NCBI RefSeq assembly: GCF_003627755.1
Contig: NZ_CP032694.1
Coordinates: 1 to 64,000, forward strand
Length of the DNA: 64,000 bases
From: Rhizobium jaguaris
GTDB taxonomy: Bacteria; Pseudomonadota; Alphaproteobacteria; Rhizobiales; Rhizobiaceae
Reading direction: 5' to 3'
Shown here in pieces: positions 1 to 10,958 of the stretch; positions within the stretch are counted from its first letter, which is position 1, and every line of letters begins with the position of its first letter. A model generated the notes under the pieces. That model did no database searches. It worked only from the letters and a program-made list of their open reading frames with translations, and was not told the DNA's origin. A program made the position numbers and the translations under genes.

Positions 1-180
1 TTCGACCGCATGCTCCGGACTGTAACAGAGTTCCAGAAAGCTCCCGGCCTTCGCCCGTGTCTCCCTATATTCCGGGAGATAGCGGCCGGCTTGGCGCATC
101 AGCCAGAGAGGGGGAGGAGTCAACGTTTCTCCGTTGAGCGCTCTCATGATCTTCCGGCGTTTATCACTCACAGACATCAT
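1..180 (-). CDS. hemE: Uroporphyrinogen decarboxylase HemE, N-terminal part (cut by window edge)
   Basis: Reading the minus strand from ATG at 180 gives 60 codons without a stop up to the window edge. The peptide contains [18 protein letters not shown], the N-terminal signature of uroporphyrinogen decarboxylase, which decarboxylates uroporphyrinogen III to coproporphyrinogen III in haem synthesis. The Arg of RQAGR belongs to the substrate-binding motif of the family. A second in-frame ATG directly follows the first (177), so the true start may be one codon later. The gene diverges from the PPSR gene at 572. In Caulobacter and Sinorhizobium hemE borders the chromosomal origin, which supports reading the intervening DNA as oriC. 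Identity is confident; only the 5' end is visible. Confidence 0.93.
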   Translation of the reverse strand, partial: MMSVSDKRRKIMRALNGETLTPPPLWLMRQAGRYLPEYRETRAKAGSFLELCYSPEHAVE

Positions 181-571
181 CCCATATAAAACCAAACATA
201 TATCTAAGGTTTCTATTTCTTAGAGTCGGTGACTATCAAGGATTAAAATTCATCCACGGCCGATCCAAAATGTCGCGCATCCATCAAGATCCGGCAAAGA
301 GATCAAGTCGATCCTGGGATATGTGGACAATGAAAAAGTTAGGTCAGTCTTTTGAATGGCTTGGATCCCATTTCCTTTTCGGCCTGGCTGGGGATAAATT
401 GCGGAGGGTGGCTGCGGAACGCGAATTATCCACGTTACCCACAACCCCCGGCGAAGCGCCTTCAGTGAAATTCGAAATGTGGAAAAGTTGGCGGTTTTCC
501 ACTTGCCCCCGACCGGCCGCTTCCCGTACCTCTCTTCTCTCCCGAGATATCAACAGGCGATGGAAAGTAGC
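181..571. other. oriC: Putative chromosomal replication origin (oriC) between hemE and PPSR
   Basis: This 391-bp gap lies between divergent hemE and PPSR, the place where oriC maps in Caulobacter and Sinorhizobium. Seen in the sequence: two abutting DnaA-box-like 9-mers, TTATCCACG (426-434) and TTACCCACA (435-443). One-mismatch boxes on the other strand are TGTGGACAA (322-330) and TGTGGAAAA (479-487). Two looser matches are TTTTCCACT (495-503) and CGTGGAAAA (571-579). An AT-rich block at about 181-250 could be the unwinding element. GANTC sites for CcrM methylation lie at 117-121 (inside hemE), 223-227 and 614-618. Origin function is inferred from position and box content; no replication data are available here. 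Confidence 0.7.
426..443 (+). promoter_or_regulatory. Tandem DnaA boxes in the putative origin
   Basis: TTATCCACG and TTACCCACA abut head to tail without a spacer. Each differs from the consensus TTATCCACA at one position. They are the strongest DnaA-box pair in the hemE-PPSR gap. Binding is inferred from consensus similarity. Confidence 0.65.
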
Positions 572-1393
572 GTGGAAAACCGGACAAGCTTCTTTCATCT
601 GCATCTGATTTCTGACTCAACCGGTGAGACTCTGATCTCTGCGGGCCGCGCCGCCTCGGTGCAATTCCATGCCAGCCAGCCGATCGAGCATGTCTATCCG
701 TTGATCAGGAACCGCAAACAGCTCCTGCCGGTTCTCGAAGCGATCGACCATAGTCCCGGGATCGTCCTTTATACGATTGTCGATCGAGAACTTGCCGATT
801 TCATCGCTGAGCGTTGCCGTGAGATGGGCGTGCCCTGCGTCAATGTCCTTGAGCCGGTGATGAATGTCTTCCAGACCTATCTCGGCGCGGCGTCGCGCCG
901 CCGGGTCGGCGCTCAGCATGTGATGAATGCCGATTATTTCGCCCGCATCGAAGCGCTGAACTTCACCATGGACCACGATGATGGCCAGATGCAGGATGAT
1001 TATAATGACGCCGATGTCGTTATTGTGGGCATCAGCCGGACATCGAAGACGCCGACGAGCATCTATCTTGCCAACAGAGGCATCAAGACGGCCAATATCC
1101 CGATCGTCCATGACGTGCCCTTGCCCGAGAGCTTGATCCGGGCGACCAAACCGCTGATCGTCGGCCTGGTGGCGACTACGGACCGGATATCACAGGTTCG
1201 CGAAAACCGCATCCTCGGCGCAACGGCCGGTTTCGATCGCGGTGACTACATCGATCGCGCGGCGATCTCCGAGGAGTTGAAATATGCCCGTTCGCTCTGC
1301 GCCCGGCACAACTGGCCTGTCATTGATGTCACCCGCCGCTCGATCGAAGAGACCGCGGCGGCCATTGTTGCCCTGCGCCCGAAGCTGCGCTAA
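572..1393 (+). CDS. Pyruvate, phosphate dikinase regulatory protein (PPSR, DUF299 family)
   Basis: Bifunctional serine/threonine kinase and phosphorylase that switches pyruvate phosphate dikinase (or PEP synthase) between inactive phosphorylated and active forms, acting at the PEP-pyruvate node. The N-terminus carries the family signature [13 protein letters not shown]. The central P-loop-like motif [11 protein letters not shown] is followed by [11 protein letters not shown]. The frame is open from 479, but the GTG at 572 is chosen: GGAAAG sits 4 nt upstream (562-567), the protein then begins [12 protein letters not shown] as family members do, and the length becomes 273 aa, usual for rhizobial members. 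ATG 560 is the alternative. It is the first gene of a head-to-tail run with maf, aroE, coaE and dnaQ, and its start abuts the putative oriC. Confidence 0.92.
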   Translation: MENRTSFFHLHLISDSTGETLISAGRAASVQFHASQPIEHVYPLIRNRKQLLPVLEAIDHSPGIVLYTIVDRELADFIAERCREMGVPCVNVLEPVMNVFQTYLGAASRRRVGAQHVMNADYFARIEALNFTMDHDDGQMQDDYNDADVVIVGISRTSKTPTSIYLANRGIKTANIPIVHDVPLPESLIRATKPLIVGLVATTDRISQVRENRILGATAGFDRGDYIDRAAISEELKYARSLCARHNWPVIDVTRRSIEETAAAIVALRPKLR

Positions 1394-1428
1394 GCGCTGA
1401 ATATAAAGAATCCCGAGGTTCATCCGAT

Positions 1429-2028
1429 ATGACAGCGCCGCTCATCCTTGCCTCTTCCAGCCCATTTCGGCGGATGCTGATGCAAAATGCCGGCCTGTAT
1501 TTCCAAGCGGTCGCAGCCGAGATCGACGAACGCGCGATCGAAGCGCCGCTGGAGCAGGATGGTGCCGGGCCGGATGCCGTAGCGCTGGTGCTGGCCAAGG
1601 CCAAGGCGAAAGAGGTGAGTGATCGTTTCGCCGGCTCGCTCGTCATCGGCTCGGATCAGACGATGTCGCTTGGCGATGAAGTCTTCCACAAACCGAAGAC
1701 GATGGCGGACGCCCAAAACCATCTGCGAGTTTTATCCGGCAAGACCCATCGTCTGAACAGCGCCATCGCGCTGGCGCGCAACGGCGACATCATCTGGGAA
1801 CATGTATCCCACGCCGAATTGACCATGCGCGATCTCTCGTCCGACTTTATCCATCGCCATCTGAGCCGCGTTGGCGACAAGGCGCTGTCGAGCGTCGGCG
1901 CCTATCAGCTCGAGGCCGAGGGCATACAGCTTTTCTCGAAAATCGACGGCGATTATTTTACCATCGTCGGATTGCCGATGCTGCCGCTCCTTCAGCAGCT
2001 TCGCGAACTGGGAGTGATTGATGGGTGA
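1429..2028 (+). CDS. maf: Maf-like nucleoside triphosphate pyrophosphatase
   Basis: 199-aa member of the Maf/YhdE/YceF family, house-cleaning enzymes that hydrolyse non-canonical or modified nucleoside triphosphates to the monophosphate. The N-terminal [16 protein letters not shown] matches the family's S-x-S-PRR-like phosphate-binding region (here SPFRR), and GSDQT provides the acidic residue in the active site. The C-terminal part includes [10 protein letters not shown], a conserved family stretch. The 3' end overlaps aroE by 8 nt, implying co-translation. Which nucleotide it prefers cannot be read from sequence. The older name septum formation inhibitor reflects overexpression phenotypes in other bacteria. 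Confidence 0.9.
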   Translation: MTAPLILASSSPFRRMLMQNAGLYFQAVAAEIDERAIEAPLEQDGAGPDAVALVLAKAKAKEVSDRFAGSLVIGSDQTMSLGDEVFHKPKTMADAQNHLRVLSGKTHRLNSAIALARNGDIIWEHVSHAELTMRDLSSDFIHRHLSRVGDKALSSVGAYQLEAEGIQLFSKIDGDYFTIVGLPMLPLLQQLRELGVIDG

Positions 2029-2878
2029 TTCACGTGAAACATTCGGCCCGAATGCGTTTGTCACAGGCTATCCCGTCAAGCATTCGCGCTCGCCTTTGAT
2101 CCATGGCCATTGGTTGCGCACACTCGGTCTCGCAGGAAGTTATCGCGCACACGAAGTCTCACCGGATGATTTTCCGACCTTTATCGCTGCCTTGAAGAAC
2201 GGCTCGAGCGGCTTCGTTGGCGGCAATGTGACGATCCCGCACAAGGAGACGGCATTCAAGCTGGCGGATCGACCGGATGATTTGTCCGTCGAACTCGGTT
2301 CTTCGAACACGCTCTGGCTTCAGGACGGTTTGTTGCATGCGACCAATACGGATGGCCGCGGTTTCACCGTCAATCTGGATGAGCGTCATCCAGGTTGGGA
2401 TCGTACCGGACGGGTGGTGATCCTGGGGGCAGGGGGCGCCAGCCGCGCCATCATCCAGGCGGTTCGGGACCGCGGCATCGGCGAAATTCACGTCGTCAAC
2501 CGCACTGTCGAACGGGCGCAGGAACTGGCGGACCGGTTCGGTCAACGCATCCACGCCCATCCGATGGCAGCGCTGGCAGAGGCGATGCGGGATGCCGGCC
2601 TCTTCGTCAATACGACCTCGCTTGGTATGGACGGCGAGGCGGCGCCGCAGATCGATTTTTCACCGCTGGCTAAAAATGCCGTTGTCACCGACATCGTCTA
2701 TGTGCCGCTGAAAACCCCGCTGCTGGCCCAGGCTGAAGAACAGGGCTTTGCCATTGTCGACGGTCTTGGCATGTTGCTGCATCAGGCCGTTCCGGGTTTT
2801 GAAAAATGGTTCGGCAAGCGCCCTGTGGTCGATGAGGCGCTGCGAGCAATAATCATCGCCGATATGGAAAAGCATTGA
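2021..2878 (+). CDS. aroE: Shikimate dehydrogenase (NADP+)
   Basis: Reduces 3-dehydroshikimate to shikimate in the chorismate pathway. The N-terminal substrate-binding half has [16 protein letters not shown], with the conserved Ser residues of the shikimate site, and NVTIPHKE with the catalytic Lys. The nucleotide-binding loop GAGGASRAI lies near residue 130, and NRT follows as the NADP-selective motif. The 285-aa length is normal. ATG 2021 is preferred over TTG 2018 because GGAG lies at 2011-2014 and homologs begin near here. The start lies inside the maf 3' end. The stop shares bases with the coaE start (TGATG), so the three genes are translationally coupled. Confidence 0.95.
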   Translation: MGDSRETFGPNAFVTGYPVKHSRSPLIHGHWLRTLGLAGSYRAHEVSPDDFPTFIAALKNGSSGFVGGNVTIPHKETAFKLADRPDDLSVELGSSNTLWLQDGLLHATNTDGRGFTVNLDERHPGWDRTGRVVILGAGGASRAIIQAVRDRGIGEIHVVNRTVERAQELADRFGQRIHAHPMAALAEAMRDAGLFVNTTSLGMDGEAAPQIDFSPLAKNAVVTDIVYVPLKTPLLAQAEEQGFAIVDGLGMLLHQAVPGFEKWFGKRPVVDEALRAIIIADMEKH

Positions 2879-3495
2879 TGATCCGCGTTGGCCTCACCGG
2901 ATCGATCGGCATGGGAAAATCGACATCGGGGAAGCTGTTCGCCGAAGCCGGCATCCCTGTGAACGATGCCGATGCAGTGGTGCATGATCTCTACAACGGC
3001 GAAGCCGTACCCCTGGTCGAAGCTGCTTTTCCGGGAACGACGAAGGATGGGGCTGTCGACCGGCAGGCGCTTGGCAGCAAACTTGCCGGCGATCCCTCCG
3101 GTTTCAAACGACTGGAAGCCATCGTCCATCCGCTGGTGCGGCAGCGCGAAGAGATATTTCTGGACCGTCAGCGCGCCGCCGGCACGGATATCGTTGTGCT
3201 CGATATTCCGCTGCTGTTCGAAACCGGCGCCGATGAAAGGGTGGACAAGATCGTCGTCGTCAGCTGCGATCCACAGATTCAGAGGAAAAGAGTGCTTGCC
3301 CGACCGGGCATGACTGAGGAAAAATTCAATATGATTCTCTCCCGCCAGACGCCGGATGCGGAGAAGCGGGCGAGGGCCGACTACATCATCGACACCGGCC
3401 ACAGCATAGACACGGCGCGGGAGCAGGTAAAAAACATCATAGCGGATCTGCGGCAGCGGTTCCCGGACAACGAACCTACTGGCGGAGAGCCCTGA
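2878..3495 (+). CDS. coaE: Dephospho-CoA kinase
   Basis: Final enzyme of coenzyme A synthesis; phosphorylates the 3'-hydroxyl of dephospho-CoA with ATP. The P-loop GLTGSIGMGKST is at residues 5-16. VNDADAVVHDLY matches the conserved CoA-binding segment, and DIPLLFE is the family's DxPLLFE motif. The ATG at 2878 uses the last base of the aroE stop. An upstream in-frame TTG at 2875 is less likely. The 205-aa length fits the family. Its neighbour dnaQ begins one base after the stop codon. A second CoA-pathway gene, coaA, lies far away at 48440. Confidence 0.95.
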   Translation: MIRVGLTGSIGMGKSTSGKLFAEAGIPVNDADAVVHDLYNGEAVPLVEAAFPGTTKDGAVDRQALGSKLAGDPSGFKRLEAIVHPLVRQREEIFLDRQRAAGTDIVVLDIPLLFETGADERVDKIVVVSCDPQIQRKRVLARPGMTEEKFNMILSRQTPDAEKRARADYIIDTGHSIDTAREQVKNIIADLRQRFPDNEPTGGEP

Positions 3496-3496
3496 T

Positions 3497-4213
3497 ATGC
3501 GCGAAATCATTTTCGATACGGAAACGACCGGCCTCGACAATAGAGCCGACCGTGTCATCGAAATCGGCGGTATCGAGCTTTTCAACCATTTTCCGACCGG
3601 CAAGACCATTCATCTCTATATCAATCCCGGCGACCGCAAGGTTCATCCGGATGCGCTTGCCGTGCATGGCATTACCGACGAGTTCCTGAAGGACAAGCCG
3701 TCCTTTGCCGACGTCATCGATCAAATCCTCGACTTTTTCGGCGAAGCCAAGTGGATCGCTCATAACGCGACGTTCGACATGGGCTTCGTCAATGCCGAAT
3801 TTGCCAGGCTCGGCCGGCCGCCGATCCTGCCCGATACGGTGATCGATACGCTGGCCATGGCGCGGCGCAAACATCCGATGGGACCGAACTCGCTGGATGC
3901 GCTCTGCCGGCGCTATGGCATCGACAATTCCCACCGCACCAAACACGGCGCGCTTCTCGACTCCGAACTGCTGGCCGAGGTCTATATCGAGATGATCGGT
4001 GGCCGGCAGACGGCCCTTGGTCTCGGCAACATCAGCGGTTCATCCGCACGGTCCCGTCAGATCGATGATGTGGAAGAGATGGTCGCGGATATCCTGGTGC
4101 GGCCGAAGCCTTTGGCGAGCAGACTGAGTGAGGCCGAGCTGGAAAATCATGCCGCGCTGATCGCCAAGCTCGGAGAAAAAGGCATCTGGTCTAAATACCG
4201 CGCCTCGAACTGA
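3497..4213 (+). CDS. dnaQ: DNA polymerase III epsilon subunit, 3'-5' proofreading exonuclease
   Basis: Proofreading exonuclease of the replicative polymerase core. DEDDh-family motifs are visible: ExoI FDTETTGLD (residues 5-13, with the two metal-binding acids), ExoII HNATFDMGF near residue 92, and ExoIII with H and D in HGALLDSEL near residue 155. The C-terminal tail is expected to bind the alpha subunit through a short motif. Length 238 aa is typical of alphaproteobacteria. It is the last gene of the PPSR-maf-aroE-coaE-dnaQ run and is followed by a strong hairpin at 4239-4260 that separates it from convergent secB. Confidence 0.95.
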   Translation: MREIIFDTETTGLDNRADRVIEIGGIELFNHFPTGKTIHLYINPGDRKVHPDALAVHGITDEFLKDKPSFADVIDQILDFFGEAKWIAHNATFDMGFVNAEFARLGRPPILPDTVIDTLAMARRKHPMGPNSLDALCRRYGIDNSHRTKHGALLDSELLAEVYIEMIGGRQTALGLGNISGSSARSRQIDDVEEMVADILVRPKPLASRLSEAELENHAALIAKLGEKGIWSKYRASN

Positions 4214-4230
4214 GAAATATTCCAAGCCGA

Positions 4231-4265
4231 ATAAAAAAAGCCCGGATCGAAATCCGGGCTTCTTA
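4231..4265. terminator. Bidirectional rho-independent terminator between dnaQ and secB
   Basis: A perfect 9-bp stem, AGCCCGGAT (4239-4247) and ATCCGGGCT (4252-4260), closes a CGAA tetraloop. An A-run lies on the left and a T-rich tail on the right, so it can stop transcripts from both convergent genes. Confidence 0.9.
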
Positions 4266-4291
4266 TTCTATCGATGGAAAAGACCGAAGAC

Positions 4292-4774
4292 TTAGTTCGG
4301 AACCGCCTGGACCTGGGAGCGGGCCTGTTCTTCGGCTACACGCTGCGTGAACATCTGCGCGAAATCGATCGGGTCGATCATCAGCGGCGGGAAGCCACCG
4401 TTGCGGGTGACGTCGGCGATGATCTGACGGGCGAAGGGGAACAGCAGGCGCGGGCACTCGATGAAGAGCAGCGGCAGCATGTGTTCCTGCGGGAAACCGG
4501 TGACGCGGAAGACGCCGCCATAGACCAACTCGGTGTGGAAGAGAACCCGGTCACCATCCTTGGCTTCGGCATTCAGCGTCAAGACGACGTCGAAATCCGA
4601 TTCCGACAGCGGGTTGGCGTTGACGTTGACATTGATGTTGATATCGGGGGCGTTTTCCCGGGCCTGCAGCGAGCGCGGAGCACCAGGATTTTCGAAAGAA
4701 AGATCCTTGGTGTATTGAGCAAGGATGGAAAGGCTCGGGTTGGTTGCGCCGTTGCCGCTGTTCTCGTTGGCCAT
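4292..4774 (-). CDS. secB: Protein-export chaperone SecB
   Basis: Homotetrameric cytosolic chaperone that holds preproteins unfolded and hands them to SecA for export. The 160-aa protein shows conserved SecB stretches: [10 protein letters not shown] in the first 35 residues (the substrate-groove region), ELVYGGVFR in mid-protein, and [25 protein letters not shown], a near-diagnostic block of the family read here in two pieces. It is convergent with dnaQ and shares its terminator. fxsA lies upstream on the same strand about 95 nt away, so the two could be separately promoted. Confidence 0.96.
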   Translation of the reverse strand: MANENSGNGATNPSLSILAQYTKDLSFENPGAPRSLQARENAPDININVNVNANPLSESDFDVVLTLNAEAKDGDRVLFHTELVYGGVFRVTGFPQEHMLPLLFIECPRLLFPFARQIIADVTRNGGFPPLMIDPIDFAQMFTQRVAEEQARSQVQAVPN

Positions 4775-4869
4775 GGGGGTTTCCTCTGACGTCTATGGGT
4801 GTCGCCATCTAGCATTTCGAATAAGGGCTTACAACCCTTGAGGCTTTGCCCATGTTTGGCCCCTTTGCC

Positions 4870-5400
4870 CTATTCTTCAAGGCGTTTTTGGTCAGACCAG
4901 GGCGACTTGCGATTGGGCTCGCGATGAAAATCGGTCTCGTCGAGATCGACAACGTGCCCAGGTCCGCGCGGCCGGGTTTGGGGGCCGGGACCTGACTTCG
5001 GGCCTTGCCCGGCTCCACGTCCGAAGGCGCGCGAGCTGCCCAGGACGACGATGCGTTTGCGTAGAACCTTCCAGGCAAGCTCACGTACCGCCGGGATGAA
5101 GAGCAGCAAACCAATAATATCAGAAATGAAGCCGGGCAGCATCAGCAGGAATGCGGCAACGACGATCATGGCGCCATGCACCATTTCGCGTCCGGGATCG
5201 CCGCCATTGCGGCTCTCGGCCGAAATGCGCTGCAGAATGCCGATGCCCTGGATTCTGAGAAGGGCGGCGCCCAAGAGGGCGCTAAGGATAACCAGCGCCA
5301 ATGTCGCCCAGACGCCGACCATCTTGCCAACGATGATGAAGCCGGCGATTTCGGCAAGCGGCATCAGAAAGACGAAGATAGGAACAAGGGATAGGCGCAT
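4870..5400 (-). CDS. fxsA: FxsA family inner-membrane protein
   Basis: 176-aa membrane protein of the FxsA family (named for suppression of F-exclusion of phage T7 in E. coli; cellular role unclear). The N-terminus has hydrophobic segments at about residues 5-22 and 27-50, separated by a short loop with G-K-M. A third segment covers about residues 75-100 (MIVVAAFLLMLPGFISDIIG), including the family motif LPGFISD. The C-terminal 50 residues are charged and rich in Gly, Pro and Arg and probably cytosolic. It is divergent from the Tim44-like gene across a 145-bp gap. Confidence 0.88.
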   Translation of the reverse strand: MRLSLVPIFVFLMPLAEIAGFIIVGKMVGVWATLALVILSALLGAALLRIQGIGILQRISAESRNGGDPGREMVHGAMIVVAAFLLMLPGFISDIIGLLLFIPAVRELAWKVLRKRIVVLGSSRAFGRGAGQGPKSGPGPQTRPRGPGHVVDLDETDFHREPNRKSPWSDQKRLEE

Positions 5401-5545
5401 GTTAGCGTGTCCTGCAAGCGGGCTTATATGCTTAGCGTTAGTCCATCACGCATAATAAAGATACCAGTCCGCTATTTGAATGATAGATGGATGCGGACTA
5501 TATGGGAATTGAAACTCTCTATTTTAACGGTGGTTCCGACACGAG

Positions 5546-6247
5546 ATGGGTGCAAACGACTTTGTGACGATCTTTTTCCTGGTGGCGGCGGTGCTGATCT
5601 TCTTTCAGCTGCGTAGCGTCCTTGGCCGCCGTACGGGGAACGAGAAGCCGCCGCGCGATCTCTATGGTTCTCCTGATTCGGCTACGGGTCCGACCGCGCC
5701 GGATGCAGGCAAGGTCGTGACTCTGCCGCGCCGCGACTCCGCCGAGGACGAAGATCGCTTTGCCGCCATCGATGCCTTTGCGCCAGCCGGTACGCCACTC
5801 AATGATTCGTTGCGCGAATTGAGCAAGGCCGACCCCACCTTCAATCCAAAGGAATTCGTCAACGGTGCGCGCATGGCTTATGAGATGATCGTCATGGCGT
5901 TTGCCGATGGCGATCGCAAGGCGCTGAAGGGGCTGTTGTCGCGCGAGGTCTATGAAGGCTTCGATGCCGCCATTACCGAGCGCGAAACCAAGGGCGAAAA
6001 GGTGAAGTCCACCTTCGTCGGTATCGACAAGGCTGATATCGTCACCGCCGAGATGAAGGGGACGGAAGCTTTCGTAACGATGCGCATCGTGAGCCAGATG
6101 ATTTCGGCGACTTATGACAAGGCCGGCGCCCTGATCGACGGTGACGCCGAAGCGGTAGCCGAGATCAGCGATCTCTGGACATTTGCCCGCGACAGCCGTT
6201 CGCGCGATCCGAACTGGAAACTGGTGGCGACTGAATCCGAACAATGA
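5546..6247 (+). CDS. Tim44/TimA family membrane-anchored adaptor protein
   Basis: 233-aa protein with one N-terminal membrane segment (about residues 5-24, VTIFFLVAAVLIFFQL). A low-complexity charged linker follows, then a C-terminal Tim44-like domain (about residues 85-230) of the SnoaL-like alpha+beta fold. In mitochondria Tim44 tethers Hsp70 to the import channel; bacterial members such as TimA are membrane-bound adaptors whose partners are less clear. The domain contains LLSREVYEGFDAAITERE, typical of the family. The stop overlaps the mltA start (ATGA), so a shared transcript with mltA, smr and the xre gene is likely, suggesting an envelope context. Confidence 0.85.
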   Translation: MGANDFVTIFFLVAAVLIFFQLRSVLGRRTGNEKPPRDLYGSPDSATGPTAPDAGKVVTLPRRDSAEDEDRFAAIDAFAPAGTPLNDSLRELSKADPTFNPKEFVNGARMAYEMIVMAFADGDRKALKGLLSREVYEGFDAAITERETKGEKVKSTFVGIDKADIVTAEMKGTEAFVTMRIVSQMISATYDKAGALIDGDAEAVAEISDLWTFARDSRSRDPNWKLVATESEQ

Positions 6248-7362
6248 CGACTTCATCGCAGGATTTCAGGCTTGAGCCGGCAACCTTCGCCGATCTGAAG
6301 GGCTGGAAGGACGACGATCCTTCCAGCCTTTTTCGTGCCATGAGGGACTGTCGGGCCCATATCAGGGACATGAAGCCCTACCGCACCGGCGCCGCCGGCC
6401 TGACCGCGAGCGATCTCCTGACCTTGCTCGACGATGCGGAAGGCTGTGAGCCCACGAACGCAGCGGAAGCCCGGGCGTTTTTCGAGGAGCGCTGCCAACC
6501 TTTCTTCATTCGCCGCGGTGACGGCGCCAGAGGTTTCGTGACCGCCTTCTACGAGCCGGAGATTACAGTCTCCGCAACCCGGGACGAGATCTACCGCTAT
6601 CCCTTCTATCGCCGGCCGGACGATCTGATCGACCTCGATGATACCAACCGGCCCGCTGAGCTTGATCCATCCTACATGTTCGGTCGTCTCGAAAACGGCA
6701 CCGTCTCTGCCTATCCGGATCGGGGTGAGATCGATCGCGGTTATCTGGAGGGCAGGGGTTTTGAGATCGCCTGGGCGAAATCCAAAGTGGATGTCTTCTT
6801 CGTGCACGTGCAGGGCGCAGCGAGGCTGCGCTATCCTGATGGGCGCGTGGGCCGGATCACCTATGCCGCAAAGGCCGGCCATCCCTTTTCGGCCGTCGGC
6901 CGTCTGCTGATCGAACGCGGTGTGCTCGACCGGGCGACGATTTCGATGCAGACGATCCGCGACTGGCTCTATGCTCATCCGCAGGAGGCCGATGAGGTCC
7001 TGTGGCATAACCGGTCCTATATTTTCTTCCGCGAGGCCGATGTCAGCGATCCGGCGCTTGGTCCGATCGCAGCCGCGAAGGTACCTTTGGTCGCCGGCCG
7101 CTCGCTGGCGGTGGATCGGCTGATCCATAGCTTCGGCTTTCCTTTCTTCATCCAGTCGGAAAGCCTGACGCATCTCGATAGCGGCGGGCCCTTCGGGCGG
7201 CTGATGCTGGCGCTCGACACCGGCTCGGCGATCGTCGGCCCGGCACGCGGGGATATCTTTACCGGTTCCGGCTACGATGCCGGAGAGCTTGCCGGTACCG
7301 TGCGCAACGATGCGGATTTTTATATACTGGTTCCGAAGGCGGCAGCTCAGAGGTTTGGCTGA
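6244..7362 (+). CDS. mltA: Membrane-bound lytic murein transglycosylase A (MltA)
   Basis: Cleaves the glycan strand of peptidoglycan between MurNAc and GlcNAc with formation of a 1,6-anhydro product. The MltA beta-barrel domain spans about residues 95-260 (GFVTAFYEPEITVS near its start). The C-terminal 3D domain carries Asp residues in LALDTGSAIVGPARGDIF and the GYDAG motif near residue 350. No obvious lipobox or signal peptide is visible at the N-terminus in this frame, unlike E. coli MltA. That oddity is common in rhizobial annotations and leaves its export route unclear. ATGA overlap upstream and TGATG overlap downstream indicate translational coupling. Confidence 0.92.
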   Translation: MTTSSQDFRLEPATFADLKGWKDDDPSSLFRAMRDCRAHIRDMKPYRTGAAGLTASDLLTLLDDAEGCEPTNAAEARAFFEERCQPFFIRRGDGARGFVTAFYEPEITVSATRDEIYRYPFYRRPDDLIDLDDTNRPAELDPSYMFGRLENGTVSAYPDRGEIDRGYLEGRGFEIAWAKSKVDVFFVHVQGAARLRYPDGRVGRITYAAKAGHPFSAVGRLLIERGVLDRATISMQTIRDWLYAHPQEADEVLWHNRSYIFFREADVSDPALGPIAAAKVPLVAGRSLAVDRLIHSFGFPFFIQSESLTHLDSGGPFGRLMLALDTGSAIVGPARGDIFTGSGYDAGELAGTVRNDADFYILVPKAAAQRFG

Positions 7363-7946
7363 TGGCTTCCGAACGACAGACCAAGGAACGAAAGCTCAGC
7401 ACGGACGAACGCATCCTCTGGGGCAAGGTGGCGAAAAGCACCCGCCCAATGCCGGGACGGCTCGCTGATATCGAAGCTTTCGACGAGGTTCTGGCGGCAG
7501 AGGCGCGAGCGGAGGAGACCGCGCGTGCCGAGAAGGAGAAAGCTTCGGCAGCGTCCGTCGATCCCCAAATTCCGCCGCCACCGGCAAAACAGTCTTCGGG
7601 CGCGCATCATCCGCTGGAGCGGCCGGTCAAGCGCAAGATCGCCAAGGGCCGGCTGGCGCTGGAAGCGCGGATCGACCTTCACGGGCTGATCCAGAGTGAG
7701 GCGCACGCCATGCTCCTCGATTTCCTTCTCCGGGCGCATCAGCGCGGCCTTCGCCATGTGCTTGTCATCACCGGCAAGGGCAGCTCCATGGGCAGCGAAG
7801 GCGCCTTGAAGCGTGCCGTGCCGATGTGGTTTTCCAAGCCGGAATTCCGATTCCTGATTTCGTCGTATGAGACGGCGGCGCAGCATCATGGCGGCGACGG
7901 CGCCCTCTATATCCGCCTGTCGCGGCTGAAAGGGGAGAGGCTGTGA
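7362..7946 (+). CDS. Smr domain protein (Smr/MutS2 C-terminal family)
   Basis: 194-aa stand-alone Smr protein. The N-terminal half is charged and low in complexity. The Smr domain occupies about residues 90-190, with its two hallmarks: the DLHG motif (IDLHGLIQSEA) and the TGKG motif (VLVITGKGSS, H/TGxG class). Smr domains act as nicking endonucleases or RNA-cleaving modules in MutS2 and related proteins. The role of the stand-alone alphaproteobacterial form is not established. The gene overlaps mltA upstream and the HTH gene downstream by a few bases, so it is part of the Tim44-mltA-smr-xre run. Confidence 0.88.
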   Translation: MASERQTKERKLSTDERILWGKVAKSTRPMPGRLADIEAFDEVLAAEARAEETARAEKEKASAASVDPQIPPPPAKQSSGAHHPLERPVKRKIAKGRLALEARIDLHGLIQSEAHAMLLDFLLRAHQRGLRHVLVITGKGSSMGSEGALKRAVPMWFSKPEFRFLISSYETAAQHHGGDGALYIRLSRLKGERL

Positions 7947-8308
7947 CCCCGTTCGGTGAGGCGGTACGAAAACTCAGGGCGCGCAAGGGTGTCTCGCAGA
8001 AGCAAATGGCGGCGGCCCTCAATGTGACTCCGGCTTATTTATCTGCCTTAGAACATGGAAAGCGTGGGCTGCCGACCTTCGATCTGCTGCAGCGCATCGC
8101 CGGATATTTCAATATCATCTGGGACGAGGCAGAGGAATTGTTCTTGCTTGCGCGCTTTTCCGACCCGCGTGTCGTCATCGATACTTCGGGCCTTGCGCCC
8201 GAATATACGGCCCTCGTCAATCGCTTGGCAGGCCGGATTCGCAGTCTCGATGCGGCGACGATCCGGGAACTGTCTCTGGTTCTCGAAAATGCCGGTAAAA
8301 GCGGCTGA
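7943..8308 (+). CDS. XRE-family helix-turn-helix transcriptional regulator
   Basis: 121-aa protein with an N-terminal Cro/CI-type HTH (about residues 5-62), including VSQKQMAAALNVTPAYLSALE, read here as the positioning and recognition helices. The C-terminal half is helical and lacks a recognisable sensor domain. The start is GTG at 7943, overlapping the smr stop by 4 nt; no closer ATG is in frame. Regulated genes are unknown. Its place at the end of the mltA-smr run and 148 bp before gyrB is conserved in rhizobia, which argues for a core rather than phage origin. Confidence 0.88.
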   Translation: MTPFGEAVRKLRARKGVSQKQMAAALNVTPAYLSALEHGKRGLPTFDLLQRIAGYFNIIWDEAEELFLLARFSDPRVVIDTSGLAPEYTALVNRLAGRIRSLDAATIRELSLVLENAGKSG

Positions 8309-8354
8309 AAACCGCCTTAATCCCCTGCTTTATGCCTGATTTGGGGGCCTTCCA

Positions 8355-8384
8355 TTTGGAAGTTCGGGGCGAAACATCCTATAT
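8355..8384 (+). promoter_or_regulatory. Candidate sigma70-type promoter of gyrB
   Basis: TTTGGA (8355-8360) and CTATAT (8379-8384) are 18 bp apart, resembling the rhizobial -35 (CTTGAC-like) and -10 (CTATAT-like) elements. The pair lies about 75 nt upstream of the gyrB ATG. Weak evidence from pattern matching only. Confidence 0.35.
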
Positions 8385-8456
8385 TCAGGGAAAGAAAAAC
8401 CGCTGATTCGGTAGAGATCGGTGGTGTTCTCTAAAACACTGGAAAGACTTCAATAA

Positions 8457-10892
<2,436 letters not shown>

Positions 10893-10910
10893 TATCGAAT
10901 TTCAGGAATC

Positions 10911-10948
10911 GAAAAGGCCCGCCTGATATTCAGGCGGGCCTTTTCATT
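10911..10948. terminator. Strong rho-independent terminator after gyrB
   Basis: A perfect 14-bp stem (10912-10925 with 10931-10944) begins AAAAGGCCC and ends GGGCCTTTT around a 5-nt loop. It lies between gyrB and the convergent nitroreductase gene and is symmetrical enough to serve both strands. Confidence 0.92.
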
Positions 10949-10958
10949 TCAAGATCAA

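Noticed and set aside
270..608. 112-aa open frame in the hemE-PPSR gap
   Set aside because: It overlaps the PPSR start and the DnaA-box cluster, has no recognisable domain, and its composition is unlike a coding gene here.
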